Origin: Lithobates sylvaticus
Taxonomy: Eukaryota; Chordata; Amphibia; Anura; Ranidae
Length of the DNA: 64,000 nt
Direction: 5' to 3'
Assembly: GCA_028564925.1 (NCBI GenBank)
Contig: CM053029.1
Coordinates: 292,600,832-292,664,831, forward strand
Shown one piece after another: positions 32,734 to 44,037 of the stretch. Within the stretch, counting starts at the first letter, position 1; every line of letters begins with the position of its first letter. The position numbers and the translations under genes were made by a program. The notes under the pieces are model-generated. The model saw only the letters and a program-made list of their open reading frames with translations, did no database searches and was not told the origin of the DNA.

Positions 32734-33884
32734 TGTTAGTAAATATAATATACAGAAGGTAAATGCTTTTACCACTGTAGAGCTTATTCCTATAGGAGCC
32801 ACTGGAATTTTGCCCAGGTTCTTCCCCAGTGGACTGTCTCACAGCCAGACACACAATCTCAACCACACTTCCTCAATAACCAGTCTAAAGGTGTTGTTTT
32901 GGTTGTCTTTATTTTTGAAGAACTTGGATAGGGTTGAGGGAATTGAGTGTGATACTCCAAAAATAGAAACTATGTACAGGTTGAGGACAGTGAACTCCTT
33001 TCTATAGAGCTGAAGCAGAAGTCCTTGCATATAGCAAACTGTGGACTTGGCTTGGAGTAGAAGTAGTTAACAGCACACAAGCATCTTACTTTAGAACAAT
33101 AAGACCATAGTCCCTTAAATAAGAAATTAGATAAACTAAGCTCTTCAGGACACCAGCCGGTGTCACCTTTAGCAAACATACAGCTGACCTTTTAGCACAA
33201 GAGGGGTCTCTAAGTCTCTAAGATCCCTCAGCTGTCTGTACTCACAGAATGTCCAGGGAAAGCTGATTACCTCCTTCCAACTTCCAAGCGACACTTTCCT
33301 CCAATGATACCAGACTAGATCCTCAGCAGACAACCCATCAGACAGCTCTCAGCAGCTTCAGCATGCAGGCCCTTAGACTGGCCACCTGAGGCCTTACGAA
33401 CAGCAAGCACATGGCAGCACCTGAATTAATCCACTCCAGGAAAAGACCAAGCCCAGTGTGCTCAGAGAATATACACAGTCTCCCAGCATGCCTTCAGGCC
33501 CTGGTCTCTGGGATTGGCCAAGGCTGTATAAATATTCATGCTGGCATCTGCAAAACTGCACATCTATGATCCAGAAAGTTTTCACAGCTTTTCTGAACAG
33601 CAGGGGGAGTAAACAGACTAGCAACAGCTGAGAACACTGAGCAGACGTAAATAGTCAGCTGCACTGAATACAGTGACTAGCTAAATGTACCTATTAAAAG
33701 CACAGCTCCACAAAATGCAGTGAGCCACCAATAAATCTAATCCTAGCAACTATGTAGAAGGATGCACATTTCTTCACAATTATCTTGGCACACGCAACAT
33801 GACTGTGTACCATCTACTACCACCTTGTTGAGTATATAGAGAGACTTCAAGAGAGAAGTCAAAACATATTTAAACCCAAAAACT
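32734..33884. other. Unrecognised; possible LTR or promoter-like block
   Basis: Sequence around 33505-33545 has a CCAAT-type box (GGGATTGGCCAAGG) and TATAAATATT on the plus strand, and the block ends CACA at about 33778. An old LTR read on the minus strand is possible, but I cannot show paired ends. No host exon is supported. Confidence 0.25.
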
Positions 33885-34850
33885 CCAGAAAAAAAAAATT
33901 ATTTTTTAAAATTGTTTATTTATAACAATTATAATACATCGTATCATGAGATACAAAAGGTAAAACATTTCAACTTCTGAAAATACAGAACAATATAGAA
34001 ACGAGCAACCAAAACTTAACAGGGATATAAATATGGGCAAGTAATAGCTACTTCCATCATTGGGTCATTTAAGCAAAATGTCCATACCATATATCATATC
34101 AAACTTAATTAAATAAGTATGTGTTAGAATAAAAAATTAGGATAAAGGATATTCAGAGGTTATTTCTAGGGAGGTTCAAAAGGTTGTATGGTTATCGGAT
34201 TCAAGAGGATATACTGAATCATTGCAGCTTTCCATATCTCATCAAACAAGGGTAAGGTACCATCGATCTTTGCAGTCAGGTGTTCCATCCTGCGTATATC
34301 TGCGACTATAGAAAGAAAGTGATGAAAGGTGGGAGGGGAAGTAGAGAGACAATGCCTAGGAATGGCTCTTTTTCCTGCCAAGAGTATAAAGGACCCAAGT
34401 TTCTGTAATGCTTTAGAGCAGGGAACCCTCAAACTACGGCCCTCCAGCTGTTGCAGAACTACACATCCCATGAGGCATTGTAAAACTCTGATATTCACAC
34501 ATGACTAGGCATGATGGGAATTGTAGTTCCTGAACAACTGGAGGGCCATAGTTTGAAGACCCCTGCTTTAGAGATACTCGGGATAGGGAGGCCTAAGAGG
34601 AAATATATAGGATTCAATTGAATGGGTGTAGAAAGTGTTTTTTGTAGAAGATTTTGAATCTCATTCCAATACAGGCTAATGGCAGGACACTCCCAGAAGA
34701 TATGAAAATGAGAGCCCATAGACTCACCACATCTCCAGCATAGGTTAGAAATGGTGGGGTTACGTGCATGTAATTCCAAAATGTTATATTTAAGTTTATC
34801 AATCAGCTGTTGTGGCTGCATTCATTTTTCTTAGTTTATGCTTTTTTTCC
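33885..34850 (-). mobile_element. L1 ORF2 C-terminal fragment, 5'-truncated
   Basis: The reverse strand encodes the L1 C-terminal Cys/His region (ISNLCWRCGESMGSHFHIFWECPAISLYWNEI, from 34821). After removal of the small hAT MITE at 34419-34565 it continues (LQKLGSFILLAGKRAIPRHCLS...FDEIWKAAMIQYIL), ending at 34166. A 3' UTR and A-rich tail (T-rich here) extend to about 33885. The 5' side is cut at about 34830, the usual outcome of incomplete reverse transcription. Apart from the MITE the coding part is nearly open, so the copy is fairly young. Confidence 0.8.
34419..34565. mobile_element. Small hAT MITE, copy c, inside L1
   Basis: Ends CAGGGAACCCTCAAACT and AGTTTGAAGACCCCTG. The flanking 8-mers are identical, CTTTAGAG (34411-34418 and 34566-34573). 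It interrupts the ORF2 frame of the L1 at 33885-34850, so it inserted after that L1. Confidence 0.92.
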
Positions 34851-35488
34851 CTTTATTTTCATCTCGTGATCTGGCTAGTAACACATTTCCTGTCTTAGGG
34901 TGGTTACACTTATTCCTCCACTGTATCTATGGAGGGGCTATGTAGCCACACTTAGACAGTGTCATTATCAGCCTTTGGAGAGGGTAGTGTTAAGATGGAC
35001 TAATATATTTAAACTTTATATTGATAAGTGATTAACAAATTAAAGCCTAACTCCAATTAGCGCTTTTTAAATAGTTTCAGTTTTTATTTTTGTGACAGGA
35101 GTGACTTTGGGTCGGGGGTCTGTGGAACTCAGCTTGCCCTGGAGAGTTCTGGAGGCTCCTTGTCCAGCTTCCCCGGACCCACTTATGTGTAAATCACCCT
35201 GTGTCTCTAGGGCACAGGGTGAATGAGAACCCCACTATAATCTGTGCTAGTCAGATTCAATGCAGGATATATGTAAAGACTATTCTTAGTTTGTTGATGA
35301 ACTCAAGGTGTTAATTGAGAGAACTGATCACATTGTCCTCTGTACAATGTAGGAGATGGGCCGACTCCTAGTGGAGCTCCTGCTGTCTTGTGGTTGTAAT
35401 TATGATAATTTATAGTCTACTGTGTGAAGCTCGGTGACAAGTCTGACCTGTAGTGAAATCCTGATGGGCACAGAGTCACATCGGCTGG
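34851..35488. other. No recognised feature
   Basis: Moderately AT-rich sequence of unknown origin. Bases on both sides of the next TTAA MITE read naturally together, so it may belong to one larger old element that continues at 36357. Confidence 0.3.
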
Positions 35489-35492
35489 TTAA

Positions 35493-36352
35493 CCACTTCA
35501 GCCCCGGACAAATTTGCAGCCAAAGGACCAGGCCCCTTTTTGCGATTTGGCACTGCGTCGCTTTTACTGACAATTGCGCGGTCGTGGCTCCCAAACAAAA
35601 TTGGCGTCCTTTTTTTCCCACAAATAGAGCTTTCTTTTGGTGGTATTTGATCACCCCTGCGGTTTTTATTTTTTGCGCTATAAACAAAAATAGAGCGACA
35701 ATTTTGAAAAAAATTCGATATTTTTAGCTTTTTGCTATAATAAATATCCCCAAAAAATATATTAAAAACATTTTTTTTTACTCAGTTTAGGCCCTTACGT
35801 ATTCTTCTATTCTTCTTCTATTGATTGGTTTGCACAAAAGTTATAGCGTTTACAAAATAGGGGATAGTTTTATAGCATTTTTATTAATATTTTTTTTTTT
35901 ACTAGTAATGGCGGCGATCAGCGATTTTTATTGTGACTGCGACATTATGGCGGACACATCGGACATTTTTGACACATTTTTGGGACCATTGTCATTTATA
36001 CAGCAATCAATGCTATTTAAATGCATTGATTCCTGTATAAATGACACTGGCAGTGAAAGAGTTAACCACTAGGGGGAGGGGTTATGGGCTGTGACCTGTG
36101 TGTTTTTTTTTAACATTAGGGGGTGGGGCTGACGTCTGACGTCATTGATCGGCTTTCCCGATGACAGGGAACAGCGATCAATGACAGGCAGAGTAGGAAG
36201 CGCAGGGAGAGGTTTGTTTACACAGACCTCTTCCCGTTCTTCAGCGCGCGCGACCTGCGGCTAGGCTCTTAAAGGGCCACGTACCTGTACGTGGTTTTGC
36301 CTAGCCATGCCATTCTGCCGACGTACATCGGCGTGAGGCGGTCGGGAAGCGG
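35493..36352. mobile_element. TTAA-flanked MITE, piggyBac-like, copy 5
   Basis: TTAA lies at 35489-35492 and 36353-36356. Ends CCACTTCAGCCCCGG and GGCGGTCGGGAAGCGG form an imperfect inverted pair. Body shared with 37061 (GACAATTGCGCGG, CAAATAGAGCTTTCTTTTGGTGG, ATTATGGCGGACACATCGGACA). Confidence 0.85.
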
Positions 36353-36356
36353 TTAA

Positions 36357-36928
36357 AGGGATTAGTTAATTAGCTCATGTTAATTTGTTACAGGTGTATT
36401 GTTAGAGTAATATGAGAAGGAGTGGAGGGATCTCCTCTTCTACTGTATTATAAATACTGTCATTTTGGTTCTAATAAATCAGTCCATGTTAGCACTAAGC
36501 AAGTCTCGTCTTGTTTTGTGCTTGGGAGCGGTTGGAATATCTGATATTTATATTCAGACTGGAGGAAGTGGTATATGACGAAAGCACTCAAGAGGAGTGT
36601 ACGGACGTTTCGTCACAATTTCCATTAGGGATAAAGATTTTATATAAATGAGTAAAAGCTGATCATTATAAGCACCCCTGTCAGTGTTAACTGGCTTGTC
36701 TCAACTACCAAACTGACACTTTTGTTGGACTGCTGGCTCTAGCAAAGAGAGTTGAAAAATAACAGACTTACTGGCCGAATCAACAGGAATATAAATATAA
36801 ATGAAAAAGAAATATAAAAGGAAAAATTATAAAGAATGCCGCCAAGAACTGGTAAACTATAATATATGGCATTTTTGTTTTCGAGTTTAGATATAATAAG
36901 AGATTATGGAAAATTGTTATCAAATACC
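36357..36928. other. Unrecognised; LTR-like signals
   Basis: CTAATAAATCAGTCCATG near 36472 looks like an LTR polyadenylation region, and TATGACGAAAG...GGACGTTTCGTCA contains a short inverted repeat. No paired ends are visible and the family is unknown. Confidence 0.25.
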
Positions 36929-39900
36929 AACCATAATTTTCCTTTGCTGGCGTACCCTCACGTCAGCACACCATGGGTTAATGCTCTGTAGGTAACCCCA
37001 AGGACCACATCCAATAGATAGAATAAAAGTCCCACCCTCCTAATCCCCGGTGTTCTTTAACCACTTTCAGACCGGACCAATTTGCAGCCAAAGGACCAGG
37101 CCCCTTTTTGCGATTCGGCACTGCGTCGCTTTAACTGACAATTGCGCGGACGTGCGACGTGGCTCCCAAACAAAATTGACGTCCTTTTTTTCCCACAAAT
37201 AGAGCTTTCTTTTGGTGGTATTTGATCGCTCCTGCGGTTTTTATTTTTTGCGCTATAAACAAAAAAGAGCAACAATTTTGAAAAAAAACGCATTATTTTT
37301 TATTTTTTGCTATATATTTTTATTTTTTACTCAGTTTAGGCCGATACATATTCTTCTACATATTTTTGGTAAAAAAAATCGCAATAAGCGATTATTGATT
37401 GGTTTGCGCAGAAGTTTACAAGATAGGGGATAGTTTTATAGCATTTTTATTAAGAATTTTTTTTTATTAGTAATGGCGGCGATCAGCGATTTTTATTGTG
37501 ACTGCGACATTATGGCGGACACATCGGACATTTTTGGGACCATTGTCATTTATACAGCAATCAATGCTATTTAAATGCATTGATTCCTGTATAAATGACA
37601 CTGGCAGTGAAGGGGTTAACCAGGGGGTGGCAGTGTAGGGGTTACGTATGCCTAGGGGTGTGTTTCTTACTGTGGGGGGGTGTGGTTGTCAGCTAGTGAA
37701 TGCTGATCTCTGCTCCAATCACAGGGAGCAGAGATCGGCGTCACTAGTTGCTAGGCAGAACGGGGAGATGCTGTCTATTTCCGCATCTCCCCGTTCTGCC
37801 TTCCCGTGAGACAATCGCGGGTGTCCCCATGGCGATCGAGTCCGCGGGACCCACGACCGGCCTCACGGGGGTCCCGACCGGCGCGGGAGCGCGCCGCTCC
37901 CGGCGCGCTCCCGGCGCGCTCCCGATGGCACGGACGGCATTAAGGAGGGACTTATATATACGCCCTCCTGCCTGTCCGTGCCATTCTGCCGACGTATATC
38001 GTCGTGCGCCAGTCGGGAACCGGTTAACTAGATAGCGACTGGCCACCAGGGCAGGAAAGTTGTGCTAACGTGAGGGTATGCCAGGAAAGGAAAATTATGG
38101 TAAGTATTTGTAGCTTGGAGCAGGTTGGAGAATGGATTTTTGTGGAAGAATCACACAGTAAGGTTCTTAGCAGGACAGAGTCGCCAATTCTGAAACTCTC
38201 CTTGCTGAGACTATGGCGACCAAAAACACAATTTTTAAGGTCAGGGACCATAAGGAGCAAGAGTCCAGAGGTATAAAGGGAGGTTGTGTGAGTGACCAGA
38301 GGACCAAGCCAAGATCACAGGAAGGTATAAGGCATTGCTTTGGTGGTTTAATGCGAATTGCAGCCTGCAGAAAATGCTTGATTAGGGGATCTTCCTGGTG
38401 CCTGGTGAGAGATGATAGGGCAGAGACCTGCACCCTAATCAAGTTATATACTAACCCCTTATCTAGGGTTGACTGCACGAATTCCAAAGTGCTTGCGTTC
38501 AGCGAACTCTACAAATTTCGTCCAAACAAGTTCATACGTGTGGTTGATTGAGGTCTTTCTGGCCTTCATTAGAGTCTGTACCACCTGTGAGGAAAGTCCC
38601 TGAGCCCTTAATCGGGCCAATTCAGCAGCCATGCCACTAGTTTTAGTTTTGCCGGGTTGGAGTGTCACCGCTGGTTCTGGGTCAAAAGGTCCCTCTTGGC
38701 TGGAAACGAGATTGGCAGGGCTGACAACATCTGTATGATCAAAGTAAACCAAAGCCTCCCCGGCCATTGTGGAGCCACCAACACTGTGTGGACCTTCTCT
38801 GCTCTGATCTTCAACAGGACATTCAATAATAATGGGATTGGTGGAAAAATGTACACCATCGGAAAGGCCCAGCGGATCGAAAATGCATACTGTGTTAGTG
38901 CTCCTGCGTATTTGTGTCGTGTTACAAACAGGGGAAGCTGAGCATTTTGTGGGGTCACCATCAAAACGACCGTGGGCGTGCCCCACTTCTTGAAAACTGT
39001 CCGGAGGTACCTCGGTTGGAGTGACCACTCGCTGTGTTCAGGGAAGTGTCTGCTCAGCTGATCTGCCAGTTGATTCTGACTTCCTGGGAGATATGCTGCT
39101 GACAGGTCCTGAAGATGCTCCTCTGCCCAGGCAAGGATGTCTGCCGACAGGTGAAGGATCGTGAGACTCCTTGTCCCCTCTTGGTGGGCAAGGTAAGCTA
39201 CTGCGGTCTTGTTGTCTAGTAGCATCTTGACCCGTGCTCCCCGAAGATCTTCCTGAAAGGCCTGAAGAGCAAGAAAGACTGCCTTGAGTTCCAAATAGTT
39301 TGATTGTTTGTATAGTGGGTTCCAACGGTCTTGGATTTCTTTTCCCTGACAATGGGCCCCCCAACCCCAGAGGCTGGTGTCCGAGGTGACGATAGTCCAG
39401 TCCACTGAGTTGAGGGGTACCCCCCAGGATAGGTTCTCTGGCACGGTCCACCAGCCTAGATCTCGACGTACTCCCTCTGGGATGTATATCTTCTGGTTCT
39501 TGGATGACCCATCCCATTGGCTCAAGAAGGTTACCTGGAATGCCCTCATGTGCCACCTGGCCCATGGGACTACCGGAATTGTGGCGGTAAACATCCCGAT
39601 CAGGACCATGCAGTCTGCAGAGAAAGGTAGACCTCATTGTGCTTAGGGTACACTGGCACAACTGCTAAATCTTCCTGTCTGGGAGATACACCCGTCCTGA
39701 AGATTTTGGCACCAGGAAGATTGGGGAATAGAAAACTCCCCCTCTCTTTTCTGCCGGTACAGGCTTGATGGCCCCTTTGGAGAAGAGTTTGTCTATATAG
39801 GTTCGCAAGGACTGTCTTTTCTCGGGACACTCTGGCCACTGAGTTCTCACAAAAGAATTTGGAGGGTGGTGTAAGAACTGTATAGAGTATCCATTTTTTA

Positions 39901-40434
39901 CAGTGTCCAGGGTCCAGTGATCGGTAACCTTCGCCTCCCAGACCCTCCAATAGGAGCTTAGACTCGCCCCCACCGGACAAGCCTGCATATAAAGCAGTCT
40001 CAACTTTGGAAAGCCATATCTTCAAGGCCCTTGACAAGGCTGTCAGGGCAGTGGCTGGGCGAAGGGCCGACCCAGCCACGGAATAAATCCTTTTAATATC
40101 TGCATCCACCTGGCGATCCATTGGATCCCTGAAAGTAACTGAGTTCTCCAAAGGTAAGGACACATGCCGTGCCAAACACTGCAAGGCTGCATCCACATTT
40201 GGTGGGGTCTCCCAAAGGCTAGCCTGTAAAGAAGGCATGGGATACAGTTTTGAGAGTTTGTTTTGCAAATTCAGTTTTTCATCCAGTTTCTCCCATTCGT
40301 CCTTGATTAATTCCTTAATCTCCAGAAATACTGGGAAGGTAGGTCCCTCCTTTTTCAGGATAGGAAAGAACCTACGGATCTTTTGTGGTGGGAGTGACTC
40401 TGACTCCCAATCCAGGGCTTCCTAATTCCTTGCA
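36929..40434 (-). mobile_element. DIRS-type retroelement fossil, partial
   Basis: Reverse-strand parts from high to low coordinates: the end of a DIRS gag-like protein (about 40268-39960, RDPMDRQVDADIKRIYSVAG), reverse-transcriptase pieces, an RNase H region (39609-39000, with WTIVTSDTSLWGWGA, LELKAVFLALQAF, KMLLDNKTAVAYL), and a tyrosine-recombinase region (38700-38160, ending in SARRVSELATL). This gene order is characteristic of DIRS elements. Two inverted copies of CCATAATTTTCCTTTGCTGGCGTACC-like sequence at 36929-36966 and 38066-38102 fit DIRS inverted-terminal and internal complementary regions. Broken, with several breaks, and incomplete at its 5' side. Confidence 0.8.
37061..38023. mobile_element. 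TTAA-flanked MITE, piggyBac-like, copy 6, inside DIRS
   Basis: TTAA lies at 37057-37060 and 38024-38027. Ends CCACTTTCAGACCGG and GCGCCAGTCGGGAACCGG. The GC-rich right part contains direct repeats (CTCCCGGCGCG, 37890-37925). It lies between the two inverted DIRS end segments and is younger than the DIRS copy. Confidence 0.85.
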
Positions 40435-40782
40435 CAAAGGGGCCTACCAGATTATAATCAAAGCTAGATTCAAGCTCAAGGATTTATCCAGCAGTTAAAG
40501 AATCCAGTTGCGAGTGGCTATTCCCTGGATTATGTACAGCAGTTCAAAGCACCTGAGTAAAACTTTATCCTTTTACCCTCTATTCCCAACTTAGAGACTG
40601 AGTTTGTTCAACTGTTTTAAGCAAAATAAAAATCCTAAAAAGGAATTCAGGTGTCGGTCTCTACAGTTACTGGGTCATCAACCCTGGGAACCCCTAGACA
40701 AGGACAACGAGTTACAAGCTGGTGGAGGTAATCGGTAAGCCCAGAAAAATTCAGCCGCTTCTTCGGGGGTAAGTGCCACACA

Positions 40783-40800
40783 TGGGGGCTCGTCCGGGAT
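40783..40800 (+). other. Primer-binding site, tRNA-Pro type
   Basis: TGGGGGCTCGTCCGGGAT is the textbook 18-base tRNA-Pro primer site of gammaretroviruses. It follows CACACA, as expected for an LTR end. This identifies the element as reverse-transcribing and fixes its orientation. Confidence 0.85.
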
Positions 40801-41089
40801 TTACCGTTACTTCTCGCAACAGAGAAAGTCATACATGTGAGTTTATTGCCATAGAGGGTGACGTTTTTGAACTGCTCCATCTTTACTAAGGCAAAGACTT
40901 TCACTGTGGTGCGTAAGCGTGGGAGGAACCCTGCAGAAAAGCCAGCGAAATTGGGCAACCGGAGGAACCAGTGGGAGGAGTCTACACCTGTTTCGTCTTG
41001 CTGCACGAGGCACCGAGTGAGTGTGTCGCAGGAAGAGAGTGGAGCTAGTCACGTGTTTGCTTAGCTGCTGAAAAGAAAGTGGAGCAACC

Positions 41090-41749
41090 ATGTTCGGTGT
41101 TCCGGGTGTACCATCTGCTCCGGGACCTAGGATGCCATTGGTCAGAGGTCCTACAAGCATGCAGATACCTGGCACCGTACTGACTGTCACGGGAATCCAC
41201 CTGCTGCCGCTGGGGCGGTTCATACTTTATACCGCTGGGGATGTTGAGGCCCTCGGTATGTTCTGTGGAGGATGTGACGGTCTAATCGCCAGTCCTCAAC
41301 CGTTTGCTCGATGTCGGAGGTGTGGGGACTGTGTTTTTAAAGTGGAGCAGCCTACTGTTTTGCCTCGGGCTTACCACATGGACTTGGTCACGGAGGTGGC
41401 AACCGAGGAGGCTATTGTGTATGCTTCGGCTGTGAGGCCTAATACTTCGGCCTCATCCACTGTTGCTGGTGCCTTAAATAAGGACATTGCTTCTTCTCGG
41501 GCCAGAGAATCTACTCCCGAGGTTATGGACACAGCCTCGTCTACTACCATGCCTGCTTTGGAGAAAGTACAGTATGTGAAGCCTTCCCGTAACCGCAGGA
41601 AAGATCCACAACCCAGTTCGGTTGCAGCTCATCGGAAGAAAGCGACTACCCGGGAGAAACCAACCCAAACTACTGGTGAGAAATCTGGGAAACTTGTGGG
41701 GAAAGGGACTGAAAAAAGCTATGTGCTAGTAGAGGAATCACTGATTTAG
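41090..41749 (+). other. Open stretch of unknown protein in the LTR element
   Basis: 219 codons are open, starting MFGVPGVPSAPGPRMP. A cysteine cluster (FCGGCDGLIASPQPFARC then RRCGDCVF, residues about 64-86) could bind zinc. The rest is Ser/Thr/Lys-rich and probably disordered. I recognise no gag, pol, env or accessory family, and the position after the primer site suggests a gag slot. The stretch may be chance or a remnant. Confidence 0.35.
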
Positions 41750-41934
41750 ATTCCTCCTATTCATCTTCTGAAGTTGAAAATGTTGAGGAACTGTTTGACG
41801 GAATGTCTCAGGAATTGTTATGGGCATGTGGGGATGATGTGGCTGCTAACTGTACTGACATTTTGGGCTGGCTAGCCCTTACTTCAGAGGACGCAACGCC
41901 CTGAGCGGAGACCCCCTCTGTTAGTAGTGCACTG

Positions 41935-42399
41935 TTGCCAAAACCTGCAATCTTGCCAACGCTCACAAAGGATGCTATGGCCCTAGTGAAAAAGTCCCCA
42001 AATTCATGCATACCCCCTGGGGATGGAACTGCCCGCAACTTACCGAGACTCGCCAGGTCTCAGAGACTCTTGAACAAGTGGGTGGCAACAGAATATGGAC
42101 TTGAGTTTCCTTATGTGCCCAGGGAGATCATGGACATTATTGAGGAAAATTGTGAGAAGTGGTATGCAGAAGACGTCTGGGACTACCTTAAAGTTCCAAA
42201 GCCACTTCGTAAGAAGGCATTTTGCCGGAAGATGTATGAACGTTTTCTGGGATGTCTACAACACTGGAGCTATGGCACATTTATGCGGACAAAGTTGTCA
42301 TTTGCAGGCCAGATAAATACAGTGCCGTGTACTTTATTACTACCGTTGGATGAACATGGAAGAGACTTGGTTTTGCCAGATTCCCGATTTTTCTGGTGA
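41935..42399 (+). other. Second open stretch of unknown protein in the LTR element
   Basis: 154 codons are open. A Pro/Ser-rich lead is followed by a likely folded helical part (NKWVATEYGLEFPYVPREI, IIEENCEKWYAEDVWDYLKV, RKKAFCRKMYERFLG). Aromatic and charged spacing looks protein-like, unlike random AT-rich frames nearby, but I recognise no family. Confidence 0.35.
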
Positions 42400-42983
42400 A
42401 CCGCTCTTTGAACTGGGTCTTTGATTGCAAAAAGAGTTCTTCTCCCTCTTTATTGCAGTTTTCTTGAAAGTATAAAGACTGTGGGTATTTTAGGCAGGTC
42501 AGTTGCTGGAGAACTGCGTGTCAAGATGGGTCACAGTACTTATTTTTCAGGGAAAGGACTTGCAGTTACAGGGGCTCTGACCACTGGGTGGCATGGGTCG
42601 GCGTAAAACACAGTGGTTCTTTTTGTTTTAGGAAAAGACAAATTAAAGCACTTAGTCGTTTTAGAAAAAAAAAAAGTTTTAGATTTAGAAGAGAGAATTC
42701 TATTGAGTCTGGGATAGAATTCTGCTTTCTAATAAAATAGTGTAATGTGTTTGTATTGCTGTTTGTGTTTTCTTTTTCAGGATGCACTGAGATCGGTGGT
42801 GTAGATAGATAGGGTGGTGTAGCTAGATAGGATTGGGTGGTATGTGTACAGTCTGTTGATGTGAACAGTTTTATTGTGACAAATCTTAAACATATTGTTG
42901 TTCCCTTTTCTTTCCTTATCCCAACACCTCAAAAGCTCAGGTGCTTAAACTTTTTTTGTAGTGATAGGAAGTTTTTCTTTAGC

Positions 42984-43020
42984 GAGACGATGAGGACATC
43001 GTCTCAATGACCGAGGGGAG
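42984..43020 (+). promoter_or_regulatory. Hairpin and polypurine tract before the 3' LTR
   Basis: GAGACGATG (42984-42992) and CATCGTCTC (42997-43005) are perfect inverted 9-mers around an AGGA loop. GACCGAGGGGAG (to 43020) then gives a purine tract two bases before TGTAGCGCCGG. The tract primes plus-strand synthesis in this class of element; the hairpin's role is unknown. Confidence 0.55.
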
Positions 43021-43310
43021 TGTGTAGCGCCGGTACTCCTGATGAGTACGCGCTATGGCTTTAAAGTTTGTTTTTGCCCAAAACTGTAGTTGAGTTTTGG
43101 GGTTAATTGTTCTAAATTATGCTTTGGCATCAGTTTGGCTGGGCTGTATTGAGGTTCTGCCTTGTCATAGGTGGGGTTTTCACCTGTGAGAGGCCCTAGA
43201 ATGCAGTCTGGTTGGACGCATTGGGTAACAATCTCTTCTCGGAGCCAATCAGTTGGCGCGTTTGTCTCGCTGTGTATTCCGGGAGAGGTGCTAAAGTCAC
43301 GTGGTTCGGG

Positions 43311-43800
43311 GTTCCGGTCCAGAAGTTGCTGCTGACTCTGTGGCTGTCAGGGCTCTACCCACACAGAACGGGCTAATTTGCGTGCACGCATGCGCACGTG
43401 CACCGCTGAGCAATCCGGTCATCAGCGTGCGCGTGATTAGTGGGTGTGCGTGCGCCTGCCCATGCGCACACACGTGCGCGTTAGCGCCGTTTGGCACCAG
43501 TGGCCCTATTTATCCTGCGGCACTGTTCGTCTGCAGCTCTGAACCTGAGTTTCCCGATACCTGCCTGTTTGACTAACTAGTTGTCTGACCCTGCTGATCT
43601 CTCCAACCCCGATTCCGGCCTGCCTGACCCTGTTTATGGACTTTGCTTGATTCCTGCTGCTGAACCCTCTGCTTGCCCTTGACCTTGCTTCTGCCTACTG
43701 TATCTGCCTGCCTGCTTATCCGTTGTGACCCGGCCTGTCTGACTACCCCTCTGTTGCTCGAGTCGTAAGCCTTTATTTCCTGTATACATTACAACCAAGA
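43311..43800 (+). mobile_element. LTR-like piece, probably Ty3/gypsy
   Basis: GC-rich, CpG/GpT-alternating sequence (43375-43490), then a TATA-like CCCTATTTATCC and a pyrimidine-rich CTGCCTGxxTGACC series ending near AGTCGTAAGCCTTTATTTCC. This is the look of an R-U5 region of amphibian gypsy LTRs. Only one piece is present; the family call is by resemblance. Confidence 0.4.
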
Positions 43801-44037
43801 GACAATGCCATCCTCAAGTAGGGGCTGTAGGTGAGAATGTCCTTTTATTGGATTCAACTATTATTAATCATTTTTCAATAATTTGTTGTTCATTATGTGA
43901 TTGATTTCACTTTGGATACATTATATTTATTTGTTGATTTAGTTTATATTTTTCTCATCCTTAGTGCTGAGCCATTTGCTTTGCATCCTCTTGCTGTCCT
44001 GAATAGTTTACATGGGCTTTGGTTGATGGGATGAGAT

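Larger units (their letters stand above)
40435..43310 (+). mobile_element. Retrovirus-like LTR element fossil
   Basis: Parts in order: LTR-like R/U5 sequence (AATAAAAATCC at 40625, to about 40782), a primer-binding site of tRNA-Pro type (40783-40800), a leader, an internal region of only about 2.2 kb with two open stretches of unrecognised protein, a polypurine tract and the start of a 3' LTR (43023) to about 43310. No pol is recognised, so it may be a non-autonomous relative of a retrovirus. It is broken or incomplete. The 3' LTR resembles the LTR piece at 32090. Confidence 0.6.

Noticed and set aside
32734-33780. Promoter-like CCAAT and TATAAATATT boxes as a host promoter
   Set aside because: No downstream exon or CpG-rich region follows; an old LTR is at least as likely, so no promoter is called.
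36560-36630. TATGACGAAAG ... ACGTTTCGTCA looked like another hammerhead
   Set aside because: A GACGAAA box is present on each strand, but no CUGANGA at the right distance and no stem II partner could be paired.
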